From positions 1 to 64,000 of the forward strand of contig NZ_JANKHH010000003.1 of the NCBI RefSeq assembly GCF_024626475.1: DNA of 64,000 bases, written 5' to 3'. Shown here one piece after another: positions 24,819 to 33,333 of this stretch (position 1 is its first letter; every line of letters begins with the position of its first letter). A model generated the notes under the pieces. It worked only from the letters and a program-made list of their open reading frames with translations. It searched no databases and was not told the DNA's origin. A program made the position numbers and the translations under genes. This stretch comes from Parerythrobacter lacustris. GTDB lineage: Bacteria; Pseudomonadota; Alphaproteobacteria; Sphingomonadales; Sphingomonadaceae.

Positions 24819-25592
24819 ATGACCGTCCGTATCCGCGTCATCCCCTGTCTCGACGTCGCTGACGGGCGCGTGGTCAAGGGCGTGAACTTCGTCGACCTGA
24901 TCGATGCGGGCGATCCGGTCGAGCAGGCGCAGGCCTATGACCGGGCGGGGGCGGACGAGCTGTGTTTTCTCGATATTTCCGCCAGCCACGAAGGGCGCGG
25001 CACACTGCTCGACATGGTCCGGCGCACGGCGGAGGTGTGTTTCATGCCGCTCACCGTCGGCGGCGGGGTGCGCAGCGTGGAGGATGCGCGCGCGCTGCTG
25101 CTGGCGGGCGCGGACAAGGTGGCGGTCAACAGCGCGGCAGTTTCGCGGCCCGAGCTGGTGAGCGAGATCGCGGAGAAGTTCGGCAGCCAGTGCGTGGTCG
25201 CCAGCGTCGATGCGCGCGCTGCACTGAGCGGCGAATTGCGCGGCTGGGAGGTGTTCACCCATGGCGGGCGCAAACCGACCGGGATCGACGCGGTGGAGCA
25301 CGCGGCGCGCCTCGCCGAACTGGGCGCGGGGGAACTGCTGGTCACTTCGATGGATTCGGACGGGACCAAGGACGGCTACGACGTCGAGCTGACCCGAGCG
25401 ATCGCGGATTCGGTTACCGTCCCCGTAATTGCCAGCGGCGGGGTGGGCACGCTCGAGCACATGGTCGAAGGGGTGCGGCGCGGCCACGCCAGCGCGGTGC
25501 TCGCGGCGTCGATCTTCCACTTCGGCACCTACACCATCGCGCAGGCACATGCCGCGCTGCGCGCCGCCGGGTTGCCCGCGCGCGGGGTTTGA
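24819..25592 (+). CDS. hisF: Imidazole glycerol phosphate synthase, cyclase subunit
   Basis: 257 residues from the ATG at 24819. With HisH it converts PRFAR and ammonia to imidazole-glycerol phosphate and AICAR. The TIM barrel shows V-I-P-C-L-D-V near the start with the catalytic Asp, V-G-G-G-V-R near 82, the second Asp in M-D-S-D-G-T-K-D and A-S-G-G-V-G-T-L. Upstream ATGs lie in repeat DNA and are rejected. Confidence 0.96.
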   Translation: MTVRIRVIPCLDVADGRVVKGVNFVDLIDAGDPVEQAQAYDRAGADELCFLDISASHEGRGTLLDMVRRTAEVCFMPLTVGGGVRSVEDARALLLAGADKVAVNSAAVSRPELVSEIAEKFGSQCVVASVDARAALSGELRGWEVFTHGGRKPTGIDAVEHAARLAELGAGELLVTSMDSDGTKDGYDVELTRAIADSVTVPVIASGGVGTLEHMVEGVRRGHASAVLAASIFHFGTYTIAQAHAALRAAGLPARGV

Positions 25593-25706
25593 TCGTCTTC
25601 TTCGCATTGACGGCTGAGAATTAAGTAAAGTCGCCTCACCGGTTCCATTGCGGGACAGCACAATTCTTGCGCTTGTGCGAAACGTCGCTTGGACCATGGC
25701 GGGGGC

Positions 25707-25877
25707 ATGAGGACTTTCATCTGCATCGCATTCGCTGCGCTCGCCGCCGACCCTGCGTTTGCCCAGGATCCCGCTGCCGTTCCCGAACCGAGCAACATCG
25801 CAATCTTCGGCCTCGGCCTGCTGGGCCTCATCGTCGGACGGCACTTCGCCAAGAACCGCAAGAACCACGACGACTGA
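25707..25877 (+). CDS. PEP-CTERM mini-protein
   Basis: 56 residues made of almost nothing but targeting signals. A signal peptide ends at A-F-A near residue 19; only six residues later is the sorting motif V-P-E-P-S (25-29), then one transmembrane helix (31-44) and a basic tail R-H-F-A-K-N-R-K. PEP-CTERM proteins are normally processed by an exosortase, which is not in the window. The ATG at 25707 follows GGCGGGGG. It lies between hisF and hisE on the same strand. Confidence 0.75.
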   Translation: MRTFICIAFAALAADPAFAQDPAAVPEPSNIAIFGLGLLGLIVGRHFAKNRKNHDD

Positions 25878-25937
25878 TCTTCCCCGCTCGCTGCGCTTGG
25901 GATTGACCCTCTCCGCCGCGCCCGCCATGTCGGCGGC

Positions 25938-26255
25938 ATGGATACGCTGACCCGCCTCGAACAGACCATCGCCGCGCGCAAGGGCACCGATCCCGCCGCG
26001 TCCTATGTCGCGCAGCTGCACCATCGCGGCGTGCCGGTCATGGCGCGCAAGCTGGGCGAGGAAGCGGTCGAGGCCGCCGTTGCCGCGCTGTCGGGCAGCC
26101 GCGAGGAACTGGTCGGCGAGGCCGCCGATGTGTTGTTCCACCTGATGGTGCTGCTGTCGGGCAAGGACATCGGGCTGGCCGAAGTGCTGGCCGAACTCGA
26201 CCGGCGCGAAGGAATGTCGGGCCTCGACGAAAAAGCCGCGAGAGGAGCCGACTGA
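25938..26255 (+). CDS. hisE: Phosphoribosyl-ATP diphosphatase
   Basis: 105 residues, the monofunctional HisE that removes pyrophosphate from phosphoribosyl-ATP. The MazG-like all-alpha core is visible in S-Y-V-A-Q-L, K-L-G-E-E-A-V-E and A-A-D-V-L-F-H-L. The stop TGA shares its last base with the ATG of the HIT gene, so they are coupled. HisI is not in the window. Confidence 0.95.
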   Translation: MDTLTRLEQTIAARKGTDPAASYVAQLHHRGVPVMARKLGEEAVEAAVAALSGSREELVGEAADVLFHLMVLLSGKDIGLAEVLAELDRREGMSGLDEKAARGAD

Positions 26256-26635
26256 TGCCGATCGACGCCACACAGCCCTATGACGACAACAACATCTTCG
26301 CGAAAATCCTGCGCCGGGAAATCCCCTCGAACCCGGTCTACGAAGACGAGTGGGCCTATGCCTTCGAGGATATCAACCCGCAGGCGGCGATCCACACGCT
26401 GGTGATCCCCAAGGGGCGCTACGTCAGCTGGGACGATTTCTCCGCCACGGCATCGGCCGAGGAGATCGCGGGCTTCATCCGCGCGGTCGGCCATGTCGCG
26501 CGCGAGAAAGGCCTTGTCGAGCCGGGCTACCGCCTGCTTGCGAATATCGGCGCGCACGGGCATCAGGAAGTGCCGCACCTCCACGTCCACCTGTTCGGCG
26601 GGCATCCGCTAGGGCCGATGCTGGCGCGGCGGTAG
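26255..26635 (+). CDS. hinT: HIT family nucleotide hydrolase (HinT-like)
   Basis: 126 residues. The histidine triad H-L-H-V-H-L is near residue 108, with the family's I-F-A-K-I-L-R-R-E-I-P and L-V-I-P-K earlier. HIT proteins hydrolyse purine nucleoside phosphoramidates. It ends the his operon, as is common in this group. A diverged copy of its last 18 codons reappears 280 bases downstream at 26917-26970. Confidence 0.93.
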   Translation: MPIDATQPYDDNNIFAKILRREIPSNPVYEDEWAYAFEDINPQAAIHTLVIPKGRYVSWDDFSATASAEEIAGFIRAVGHVAREKGLVEPGYRLLANIGAHGHQEVPHLHVHLFGGHPLGPMLARR

Positions 26636-26640
26636 GCAGT

Positions 26641-26800
26641 TCAGAATCCCCCTCCCTTGATCCCCGCCTGCGCGTGGACGGGTATCGGGGCTAGGGGTGG
26701 GTGTACGACGGTAATTGCGAGCGCCGACCCCCCACCCCCGACCCCTCCCCATGGGGAGGGGGGTGGTGGATGCCGAATGGGAAGCGCTCACCTCCCCATT
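26641..26800. repeat. GC-rich repeat patch after the HIT gene
   Basis: No coding content. It holds C-rich and G-rich blocks that can pair (C-C-C-C-T-C-C-C-C-A-T-G-G-G-G-A-G-G-G-G near 26745) and resembles the pyrimidine-rich leader of hisF. It lies directly against a family A element. Confidence 0.6.
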
Positions 26801-26802
26801 TT

Positions 26803-26896
26803 CGTCGCCCCGGACGTGATCCGGGGTCCCGCTCACTTGCGGCCTTGGACCAACCCACGAAAGAAGCGGGACCCCGGCTCGGGGGCCGGGGTGACG
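26803..26896. repeat. Inverted repeat element, family A copy
   Basis: Arms built on GATCCGGGGTCCCGC and GCGGGACCCCGG, bounded by CGTCGCCCCGG and CCGGGGTGACG. The middle 30 bases differ between copies. Confidence 0.88.
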
Positions 26897-26916
26897 AGGG
26901 ATCGGGCTGAAGAAAG

Positions 26917-26970
26917 CACCTCCACCTGTTCGGCGGCCACCCGCTGTGGCCGATGCTTGCGCGGCGGTAG
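26917..26970 (+). pseudogene. Remnant of a second HIT gene 3' end
   Basis: Reads H-L-H-L-F-G-G-H-P-L-W-P-M-L-A-R-R-stop, against H-L-H-V-H-L-F-G-G-H-P-L-G-P-M-L-A-R-R-stop in the HIT gene. Two codons are missing and most other differences are silent, so it is an old or foreign allele's tail rather than a fresh duplication. There is no start. Confidence 0.8.
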
Positions 26971-27075
26971 GCGTTGCCGATTTAGGACTGCTCGGTGCAG
27001 GGATTTTACCAACGGCGGCTTTCGGAGCCGCTCTTGAATAAGTCGAATGTCCGAGATTGGGGTGGAAAGCGGACA

Positions 27076-27228
27076 CTATTGCCAAGGGCAGCCGCCATAA
27101 CCATCAAAGCAGTAAGCGAGCCCAAACAATGCATTCCAGAGCGGAGGCCAACCGAGCATTGCCGCAAATATCAGCATGATGAGAATGCCAAGGCACCCCA
27201 TGCTCATGTTCCGGACTTTCCGCTTCAT
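27076..27228 (-). CDS. Small membrane protein, hypothetical
   Basis: 50 residues. A basic N-terminus (M-K-R-K-V-R-N) is followed by one hydrophobic helix (about 9-27) and a Trp-, Tyr- and Cys-rich C-terminus (Y-C-F-D-G-Y-G-G-C-P-W-Q). The ribosome binding site is weak. The well-formed membrane topology and two Cys after the helix argue for a real gene in an otherwise empty 500-base gap. A plus-strand frame overlapping it (26995-27399) has no such features. Confidence 0.5.
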   Translation of the reverse strand: MKRKVRNMSMGCLGILIMLIFAAMLGWPPLWNALFGLAYCFDGYGGCPWQ

Positions 27229-27290
27229 TGCGAGAGTCTAGTCTCCGCCATTTATGCCTGCAATGGGGTCTTCAGCCGAACGTCCGCTTT

Positions 27291-27385
27291 CGTCGCCCCG
27301 GACTTGATCCGGGGTCCCGCAATCTTGCGGCAATGCGCATACCCTCGAAAGGAAGCGGGACCCCGGCTCGGGGGCCGGGGTGACG
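27291..27385. repeat. Inverted repeat element, family A copy
   Basis: Same arms and borders as the copy at 26803, about 400 bases away and in the same orientation; the middle differs. It lies about 100 bases before ybgC. Confidence 0.88.
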
Positions 27386-27485
27386 GGGGAGGGGGCTGAA
27401 GAATGCGCCCCCCGTCCCCCAAAATCACCCGCTCGTCGGTTTCGTTTGCCCCGCGAGTCCGCGCTGGGCTAAGGGCGCGCCAGCA

Positions 27486-27956
27486 ATGACGGTATCTCCC
27501 ACCCCTCCCGGCGGCATCATCGATGGCAAGCGGCACCTCTATGCGGTGCGCGCCTATTACGAGGACACCGATCTTTCGGGGATCGTCTATCACGCCAACT
27601 ACCTGCGCTGGTTCGAACGCGCGCGGTCCGACCTGCTCCGGGTGCTCGGGATCGACCAGCGCGCGGCGATCGAGGCGGGACACGGCGCCTACGCCGTCGC
27701 CGACCTCCAGATCCGCTATCTCCGCCCGGCGAAGCTCGACGACGATATCGTCATCGTCACCACCTGCACCGAGATGCGCGCCGCCAGCCTGCGGATGCAT
27801 CAGCGCGCATTCAGGAACTTCGGCGCAGGCGATGAACCGATCACCGAAGCGAGCTTGCGCGTCGGCTTCCTTTCGCCCGACGGCCGCCCGTGCCGCCAGC
27901 CGGAGGAATGGCGCGCCGCCTACCGCACAGTCTTGACAGAAGAAGGCCACGAATGA
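27486..27956 (+). CDS. ybgC: YbgC family acyl-CoA thioesterase
   Basis: 156 residues with a single hotdog fold. The active-site signature Y-Y-E-D-T-D-L-S-G-I-V-Y-H-A-N-Y is near residue 24. It hydrolyses acyl-CoA or acyl-ACP esters and is the conserved first gene of tol-pal operons. The stop overlaps the tolQ start by ATGA. Confidence 0.95.
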   Translation: MTVSPTPPGGIIDGKRHLYAVRAYYEDTDLSGIVYHANYLRWFERARSDLLRVLGIDQRAAIEAGHGAYAVADLQIRYLRPAKLDDDIVIVTTCTEMRAASLRMHQRAFRNFGAGDEPITEASLRVGFLSPDGRPCRQPEEWRAAYRTVLTEEGHE

Positions 27957-28660
27957 CCGTCCTCGATTTTCTTAGCGCCGCAGCCGCCGATGCCCCGACC
28001 CGGCTCGATCCGGTCAGGCTGTTCCTCGATGCCGATATCGTGGTGCAGGCGGTGATGGTCGGACTGATCCTCGCCAGCATCTGGAGCTGGATGATCATGA
28101 TCGGCTTCATGCTGCGGATGAAGAACGTGCGCCAGCGCGGCGACCAGTTCGAAACCGAATTCTGGCAGGCGGACCAGTTCGACGAGATGATGAAGCGCCA
28201 GTCGAAGCGCGATGTGCCGCTCGCCCGGGTGGCGGGGGCGGGAATGGCCGAATGGCGCCGCTCGACCAAGGGCGCGGTGGCCGACCGCGACGGGGTCCGC
28301 CAGCGGCTCGCCGGGGCGATGGAAAGCCAGGTGGCGGAGGAAACCGACAGCCTGGCCTCGCGGCTGACCTTCCTGGCCACCGTGGGTTCGGTTGCGCCCT
28401 TCGTCGGCCTGTTCGGTACCGTGTGGGGGATCATGAACAGCTTCTTCCAGATCGGCGCGCAGCAGAATTCCTCGCTCGCGGTGGTCGCGCCGGGGATTTC
28501 CGAGGCGCTGTTTGCCACCGCGATCGGGCTGTTCGCGGCGATCCCGGCGGTGATCGGCTACAACCGCTTCAGCCAGGCGCTGAACAGCTACGAAGCGAAG
28601 ATGCAGCGGTTTGCGGACAAGTTCCATGCGAGCCTCAGCCGCCAGCTGGAGAAGCTCTAG
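27953..28660 (+). CDS. tolQ: Tol-Pal system proton-channel subunit TolQ
   Basis: 235 residues from the ATG at 27953. Three membrane helices (about 25-45, 138-160 and 172-195) with the conserved V-G-S-V-A-P-F-V-G-L-F-G-T-V-W-G-I-M and E-A-L-F-A-T-A-I-G-L-F-A-A-I-P-A-V segments. With TolR it forms the inner-membrane motor that uses the proton gradient. A family B repeat separates it from tolR. Confidence 0.96.
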   Translation: MTVLDFLSAAAADAPTRLDPVRLFLDADIVVQAVMVGLILASIWSWMIMIGFMLRMKNVRQRGDQFETEFWQADQFDEMMKRQSKRDVPLARVAGAGMAEWRRSTKGAVADRDGVRQRLAGAMESQVAEETDSLASRLTFLATVGSVAPFVGLFGTVWGIMNSFFQIGAQQNSSLAVVAPGISEALFATAIGLFAAIPAVIGYNRFSQALNSYEAKMQRFADKFHASLSRQLEKL

Positions 28661-28680
28661 TGTTCTTGGTGTCCTTGGTG

Positions 28681-28821
28681 TCCTTCGAGACGCCTCAGAC
28701 TGCGTCTTCGGCTCCTCAGGATGAGCGGGTTTTGGCATTGCCCGCCCATCCTCTCCGGATCCCCGCCCCTCCTTCCGCTCATCCTGAGGAGCGAGGACGA
28801 ATGTCCGAGCGTCTCGAAGGA
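28681..28821. repeat. Inverted repeat element, family B copy 2
   Basis: Arms T-C-C-T-T-C-G-A-G-A-C-G-C and its complement, with GGCTCCTCAGGATGAGCGG and its complement inside. It lies inside the tol operon, filling the gap between tolQ and tolR. Confidence 0.85.
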
Positions 28822-28835
28822 CGGGAGCCGAACTG

Positions 28836-29312
<477 letters not shown>

Positions 29313-29323
29313 CCGGAAAACCG

Positions 29324-30175
29324 ATGCCAGCAGTCAATCTGAGAGCGGAAGAGAAGACCGGCCTGATGCTGGCGCTGTTCCTGCATCTCGCGCTGCTCGC
29401 CGCGCTGGTGCTGCAACTGCTGTTCAAATTGCCGCCGCCAGCGCCGCCGATCGAGCGGGTGACGGTTAGCCTCGCCGAAGAGGTCGGGCTGGAGGCGCAG
29501 GCGCCCGAGCCAGTGCCGGAGAGCCGCGCCGCGATCGCCCCCACGCTGAGCGAGACGCCGGTCCTCATGCCGCCGCCGCCGATGCCCGATACACGGCCCG
29601 CGCCCCAGCCGCGGCCGAGCGCAAAGCCGAGCCCCCGGCCGACGGCCAAGCCGACCGCGAGACCCACTGCCAAGCCCAGCCCGCGCAACACCCGCGCCCC
29701 GGCCAACCAGGACACCCGCCGCCGCCCCGACCGCCCGGACTCGCGCCCGACGACCCGCGCGACCCAGAAGCCCGGCGGCAGCCGGATCGGCAACGACTTC
29801 CTCCCCGGCGCGGGCAGCAGCACGACCACGCAGGAGAGCCGCCCGCCGGCCAGCGCGATCGGCGCGAGCGCCAAGGCTTCGTTGCTCCAGTCGGTCTTGC
29901 GGCAGATCAAGCCACACTGGAGCGCGCCCGACGGGGCCGATGCCGACAAGCTCTACACGCTGGTGTCGTTCCAGCTCAACGAGGACGGCAGCCTCAAGGG
30001 TTCGCCGACCTGCAAGCCCACGCAGGGCGTGACCGACAGCAACCGCCCGCAGGCCGAACGGCATTGCGACTATGCCATCCGGGCGGTACGCCGCGCTGCG
30101 CCCTTCAAACTTCCCGACGAGTATTACAACGCATGGAAAACCGTGCGCGACGTCAAATTCAGCGGAACCCTGTGA
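29324..30175 (+). CDS. tolA: TolA-like protein with TonB C-terminal domain
   Basis: 283 residues from the ATG at 29324. One N-terminal membrane helix (about 15-33), a long Pro/Ala/Arg/Lys-rich periplasmic arm (about 40-190) with tandem P-R-P-T-A-K-P-T-A-R-P-T-A-K repeats, and a C-terminal TolA/TonB-like domain (190-283). The arm is Pro/Lys-rich, not the Ala-rich helix of enterobacteria. The stop overlaps the tolB start (TGATG). Confidence 0.92.
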   Translation: MPAVNLRAEEKTGLMLALFLHLALLAALVLQLLFKLPPPAPPIERVTVSLAEEVGLEAQAPEPVPESRAAIAPTLSETPVLMPPPPMPDTRPAPQPRPSAKPSPRPTAKPTARPTAKPSPRNTRAPANQDTRRRPDRPDSRPTTRATQKPGGSRIGNDFLPGAGSSTTTQESRPPASAIGASAKASLLQSVLRQIKPHWSAPDGADADKLYTLVSFQLNEDGSLKGSPTCKPTQGVTDSNRPQAERHCDYAIRAVRRAAPFKLPDEYYNAWKTVRDVKFSGTL

Positions 30176-31569
30176 TGAAACATCTCCTCGCCTTCACTGC
30201 CCTTTTTGCACTTGCCCCGCCTGCCGCAGCGCAGGATCTGGGCGAACGCGTCCCCGAAGGCGCAGCGGTCGAATCTATCTTGTCCGACGATGACGGCGAG
30301 GAAGGGCTGAGCGGCGGCGAGGTGATCGACGAACTCGCTTTGCAAAACCTCGACATCGTGATCGCCGGTTTCGCCGCCGACCGCGATGTGCCGACCGCCG
30401 CCAACGCCAACGGCACCGCCGCGCTGGGCAAGGAAATCGGCCGGGTGGTGTTCGGCAATCTCAAGAATAACGGCTTGTTCAAGCCCACCGGCCCCGACAG
30501 CGTGCCGCAGCCGAGCTTCGCCCAGATCACCGCGCCCAGCTGGGGCACCTGGACCAGCCGCAGCACCGAGATGCTGGTTCACGGCTATGTCCAGGCGCGG
30601 CCCGACGGGCGGCTGACGGTCGGGTGCTATCTCTACGACGTGACCCTGCAGGACGAGCTGGTGCGCGGCGGCTGGGTGGTCCAGCCACGCGACTGGCGGC
30701 GCGCGGCGCACAAATGCGCCGATCTGGTCTATTCGCGGCTGACCGGCGAAAGCCCGTTCTTCGACAGCCGCATCGCCTATATCGCGGAGACCGGGCCGAA
30801 GGACAACCGGACCAAGCGCCTCGCGATCATGGACAGCGACGGGGCCAACCACCGCTTCATCACCACCGGCCGCTCCACCGCGCTGACCCCGCGCTATTCG
30901 CCCGACTATTCGAAACTGCTCTATCTCAGCTACGTCGACGGCAATCCGCGGATCTATGTCTATGACATCGGGACCGGGCGGCAGACGCTGATCACCGAGA
31001 ACCGCAATCCGACCTTCGCCCCGCGCTGGAGCCCGGACGGCAAGTGGATCCTCTATTCGATGGCGGTCGCGGGCGACACCGACATCTATCGCGTGTCCTC
31101 GCAAGGCGGGCCGAGCGTGCGGCTGACCAACACGCCGGGGATCGACATCGGCGGGTCCTATTCGCCCGACGGCAGCAAGATCGTGTTCGAAAGCGACCGT
31201 TCGGGCGTGCAGCAGTGTTATGTGATGGACGCCGACGGGTCGAACCAGAAGCGCATCAGCTTCGGCGGATCGCGCTGCGCGACCCCCGAATGGAGCCCGC
31301 GCGGCGACCAGATCGCCTTTACCAACGCGAGCAATTTCCACATCTCGGTGATGTCCCCCAGCGGCGGCAATGTCCGCACGCTGACCGACGGGTGGCAGGA
31401 CGAGGCCCCGACCTGGGCCCCCAACGGCCGCATCATCCAGTTCTTCCGCACCGAACGCGGCAGCGGCAAAACCGGGCTGTGGCAGGTCGATCTCACCGGG
31501 CGCAACGAACGCCGCCTACCGACCCCGGTCGACGCCTCCGACCCCGCCTGGGGACCCATTCTGCCCTAG
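30175..31569 (+). CDS. tolB: Tol-Pal periplasmic beta-propeller TolB
   Basis: 464 residues with a signal peptide cleaved at A-A-A-Q near residue 20. An N-terminal domain of about 150 residues is followed by repeated propeller blades (W-S-P-D-G, Y-S-P-D-G-S, W-S-P-R-G-D). Binds Pal and is released by TolA. The acidic insert D-D-D-G-E-E-G-L-S after the signal peptide is unusual. It starts on the tolA stop codon. Confidence 0.96.
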   Translation: MKHLLAFTALFALAPPAAAQDLGERVPEGAAVESILSDDDGEEGLSGGEVIDELALQNLDIVIAGFAADRDVPTAANANGTAALGKEIGRVVFGNLKNNGLFKPTGPDSVPQPSFAQITAPSWGTWTSRSTEMLVHGYVQARPDGRLTVGCYLYDVTLQDELVRGGWVVQPRDWRRAAHKCADLVYSRLTGESPFFDSRIAYIAETGPKDNRTKRLAIMDSDGANHRFITTGRSTALTPRYSPDYSKLLYLSYVDGNPRIYVYDIGTGRQTLITENRNPTFAPRWSPDGKWILYSMAVAGDTDIYRVSSQGGPSVRLTNTPGIDIGGSYSPDGSKIVFESDRSGVQQCYVMDADGSNQKRISFGGSRCATPEWSPRGDQIAFTNASNFHISVMSPSGGNVRTLTDGWQDEAPTWAPNGRIIQFFRTERGSGKTGLWQVDLTGRNERRLPTPVDASDPAWGPILP

Positions 31570-31632
31570 ATCGTTTGACCATACAGGGGAGCAGGGTCGC
31601 CGCTGTTCCAACCATCCCATGAGGAGAGGACC

Positions 31633-32154
31633 ATGAAGAACCGTCTTATCATCGCCGCCCTGCTGACCGGCACGGTCGCGCTTGGCGCGTGCAAGCCCAA
31701 GGCACCCGACCAGCTGCCGCCCGACCCGGTCGAAACGACCGCGCCCGATATCGATGATGGCAACTTTGGCCAGCAGCAGGGCGCGCAGCTCGGCTCGCAG
31801 CAGCATTTCGTCGATGCGGTGAACGGGCAGAACGTGATTTTCTTCGACACCGACCGCTACAATATCGACAGCGCCGATGCCGCCGCTTTGCAGACGCAGG
31901 CGATGTATCTCCAGCGCTATCCGCAGCTCAACATCACGGTTGAAGGGCATTGCGACGAACGCGGGACGCGCGAATACAACCTCGCGCTGGGCGAACGGCG
32001 CGCCAATGCGGCGAAGAACTACCTCGTCAGCCTCGGCGTCTCGCCCGACCGCATCCGCACGGTGAGCCAGGGCAAGGAACGCCCGGTCGATACCGCCTCG
32101 AACGAAAGCGCCTGGGCCCGCAACCGCCGCGCGGTGAGCATCGTTATCAGCTAA
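31633..32154 (+). CDS. pal: Peptidoglycan-associated lipoprotein Pal
   Basis: 173 residues. Lipobox L-G-A-C with the Cys at residue 20, a short linker rich in Gln and Pro, then an OmpA-like domain (about 65-170) with the peptidoglycan-binding G-H-C-D-E-R-G-T-R-E-Y-N and the R-A-N-A segment. Ribosome site GAGGAG precedes the ATG. It ends the tol-pal operon, followed by a strong terminator. Confidence 0.96.
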   Translation: MKNRLIIAALLTGTVALGACKPKAPDQLPPDPVETTAPDIDDGNFGQQQGAQLGSQQHFVDAVNGQNVIFFDTDRYNIDSADAAALQTQAMYLQRYPQLNITVEGHCDERGTREYNLALGERRANAAKNYLVSLGVSPDRIRTVSQGKERPVDTASNESAWARNRRAVSIVIS

Positions 32155-32176
32155 GCTGGAGTTGATGGCCTGAGCA

Positions 32177-32209
32177 AAGGGGCCTCCGCCTTGTGCGGGG
32201 GCCTTTTTG
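32177..32209 (+). terminator. Rho-independent terminator of the tol-pal operon
   Basis: A 12-pair stem with GGGGCCTCCGC and GCGGGGGCC paired around CTTGT, followed by five T. It lies 22 bases beyond the pal stop. Confidence 0.9.
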
Positions 32210-32278
32210 TTTGGCGATTATATACCTTGCAAACACGGTAGCGATATGGCATAGGATTCCTACAAGGAGTTCAATGCA

Positions 32279-33205
32279 ATGTCTGCCCTTTCCCGCCCCG
32301 AGTTCCATGGTGAAGAAGCTGCCTTCGCGCACTTGGAGAAGCTGATCTGGAACGGCGCGCCGCTTTGCCCGCATTGCGGCGGCATGGACCGTATCACTAA
32401 GGTGAAGGCCAATCCTGCCAAGCGCATTCGGGTTGGCTTGTGGCGCTGTGGCGACTGCAAGCGCCAGTTCACGATCAAGGTCGGCACGGTGTTTGAGCAT
32501 ATGCGCTTGCCGCTCCACAAGGCGCTACAGGCTGTCTATCTCGTGACCAGCAGCAAAAAGGGTATCAGCGCCCATCAACTGCACCGGACGCTGGAAATCA
32601 CCTACAAGAGCGCGTGGTTTTTGCTGCACCGCATTCGCGAAGCTATGCGCGATGATAGCGACATTGCGCCGATGGGCGGCAACGGCGGGGTGGTCGAAGT
32701 AGACGAGACTTTCATCGGTCGGTTGAAGGGTGTCGAAAAGAAGCGCGCCTTCCACCACAAGATGAAAGTGCTCGCTTTGGTTGACCGCGACAGTGGCAAG
32801 GCTCGCACGATGGTTGTCGATAATGTGAAGGCCGAAACCCTTATGCCGCTCGTGCTGGCGAACGTCGCTCGCGAGGCTCGTGTCATGACGGATGAACACA
32901 GCGGCTATCGCGATGCTGGCAAGTTCTTCGCCGCCCATGGCACCACTAGCCACGGCAAGGGAGAGTATGTGAACCTTCAGGATCGCAGCATCCACAGCAA
33001 CACGGTCGAAGGCTATTTCAGCATCTTCAAGCGCGGCATGAAGGGCGTCTACCAGCATTGCGGTGAAGAGCATCTGCACCGCTATCTGGCGGAGTTCGAA
33101 TTCCGCTACAACAATCGTGCCGCGCTCGGCTGCAATGACAGTGATCGCTCTGAAGCGGCGCTCAAGGGCATCACTGGCAAGCGGCTAACCTACCAATGGG
33201 CTTAG
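32279..33205 (+). mobile_element. IS1595-family (ISXO2-like) transposase
   Basis: 308 residues, apparently intact. An N-terminal zinc ribbon (C-P-H-C-G-G and C-G-D-C-K) is followed by the ISXO2 catalytic domain, with V-D-E-T-F-I-G-R, M-T-D-E-H-S-G-Y and the third-position H-S-N-T-V-E-G-Y-F-S-I-F-K. A good AAGGAG lies before the ATG. I could not identify the terminal inverted repeats with confidence: GTTTGGCG near 32210 and GTTTAGCG (minus strand, near 33224) are a weak match. It follows the pal terminator and opens an accessory patch up to 34806. Confidence 0.9.
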
Positions 33206-33227
33206 TTCGACGGGGCGCTAAACGCAC

Positions 33228-33257
33228 TTGACTTTTCGGATATAAAGACTCATTTAT
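33228..33257 (+). promoter_or_regulatory. Predicted promoter of a small RNA
   Basis: TTGACT at 33228-33233 is a good -35 box; an AT-rich -10 region follows at 17 to 20 bases (C-A-T-T-T-A-T-A-T), and TATAAA at 33241-33246 is an alternative. Transcription would start shortly before the three-hairpin structure. Confidence 0.45.
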
Positions 33258-33261
33258 ATGG

Positions 33262-33333
33262 CAATCCGGTTCGACCGGAGGCACAAGCCAGAATGCTTGG
33301 ACGGCCCCTGTTTCAGGGGCCGTTTAGCTTTTT
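33262..33333 (+). ncRNA. Candidate small RNA with three stem-loops
   Basis: Three perfect hairpins in a row: TCCGG-TTCGA-CCGGA (33265-33279), CAAGC-CAGAAT-GCTTG (33284-33299) and a terminator, ACGGCCCCTG-TTT-CAGGGGCCGT (33301-33323), followed by a T-rich tail. A promoter-like sequence lies just upstream. The terminator part is antisense to the last codons and stop of the DUF3800 gene. No family is assigned. Confidence 0.55.

Noticed and set aside
26995-27399. A 134-codon plus-strand ORF in the gap before ybgC
   Set aside because: It runs into a family A repeat, has no ribosome site and no protein character, and overlaps a better minus-strand candidate.
32210-33240. Terminal inverted repeats of the IS1595-type element
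   Set aside because: Only an imperfect eight-base match (GTTTGGCG and GTTTAGCG) was found, too weak to fix the element's ends.
33262-33300. A tmRNA or tRNA 3' end, suggested by CCGG-TTCGA-CCGG
   Set aside because: No acceptor stem or CCA context follows; the hairpin is better explained as part of a small RNA with its own terminator.
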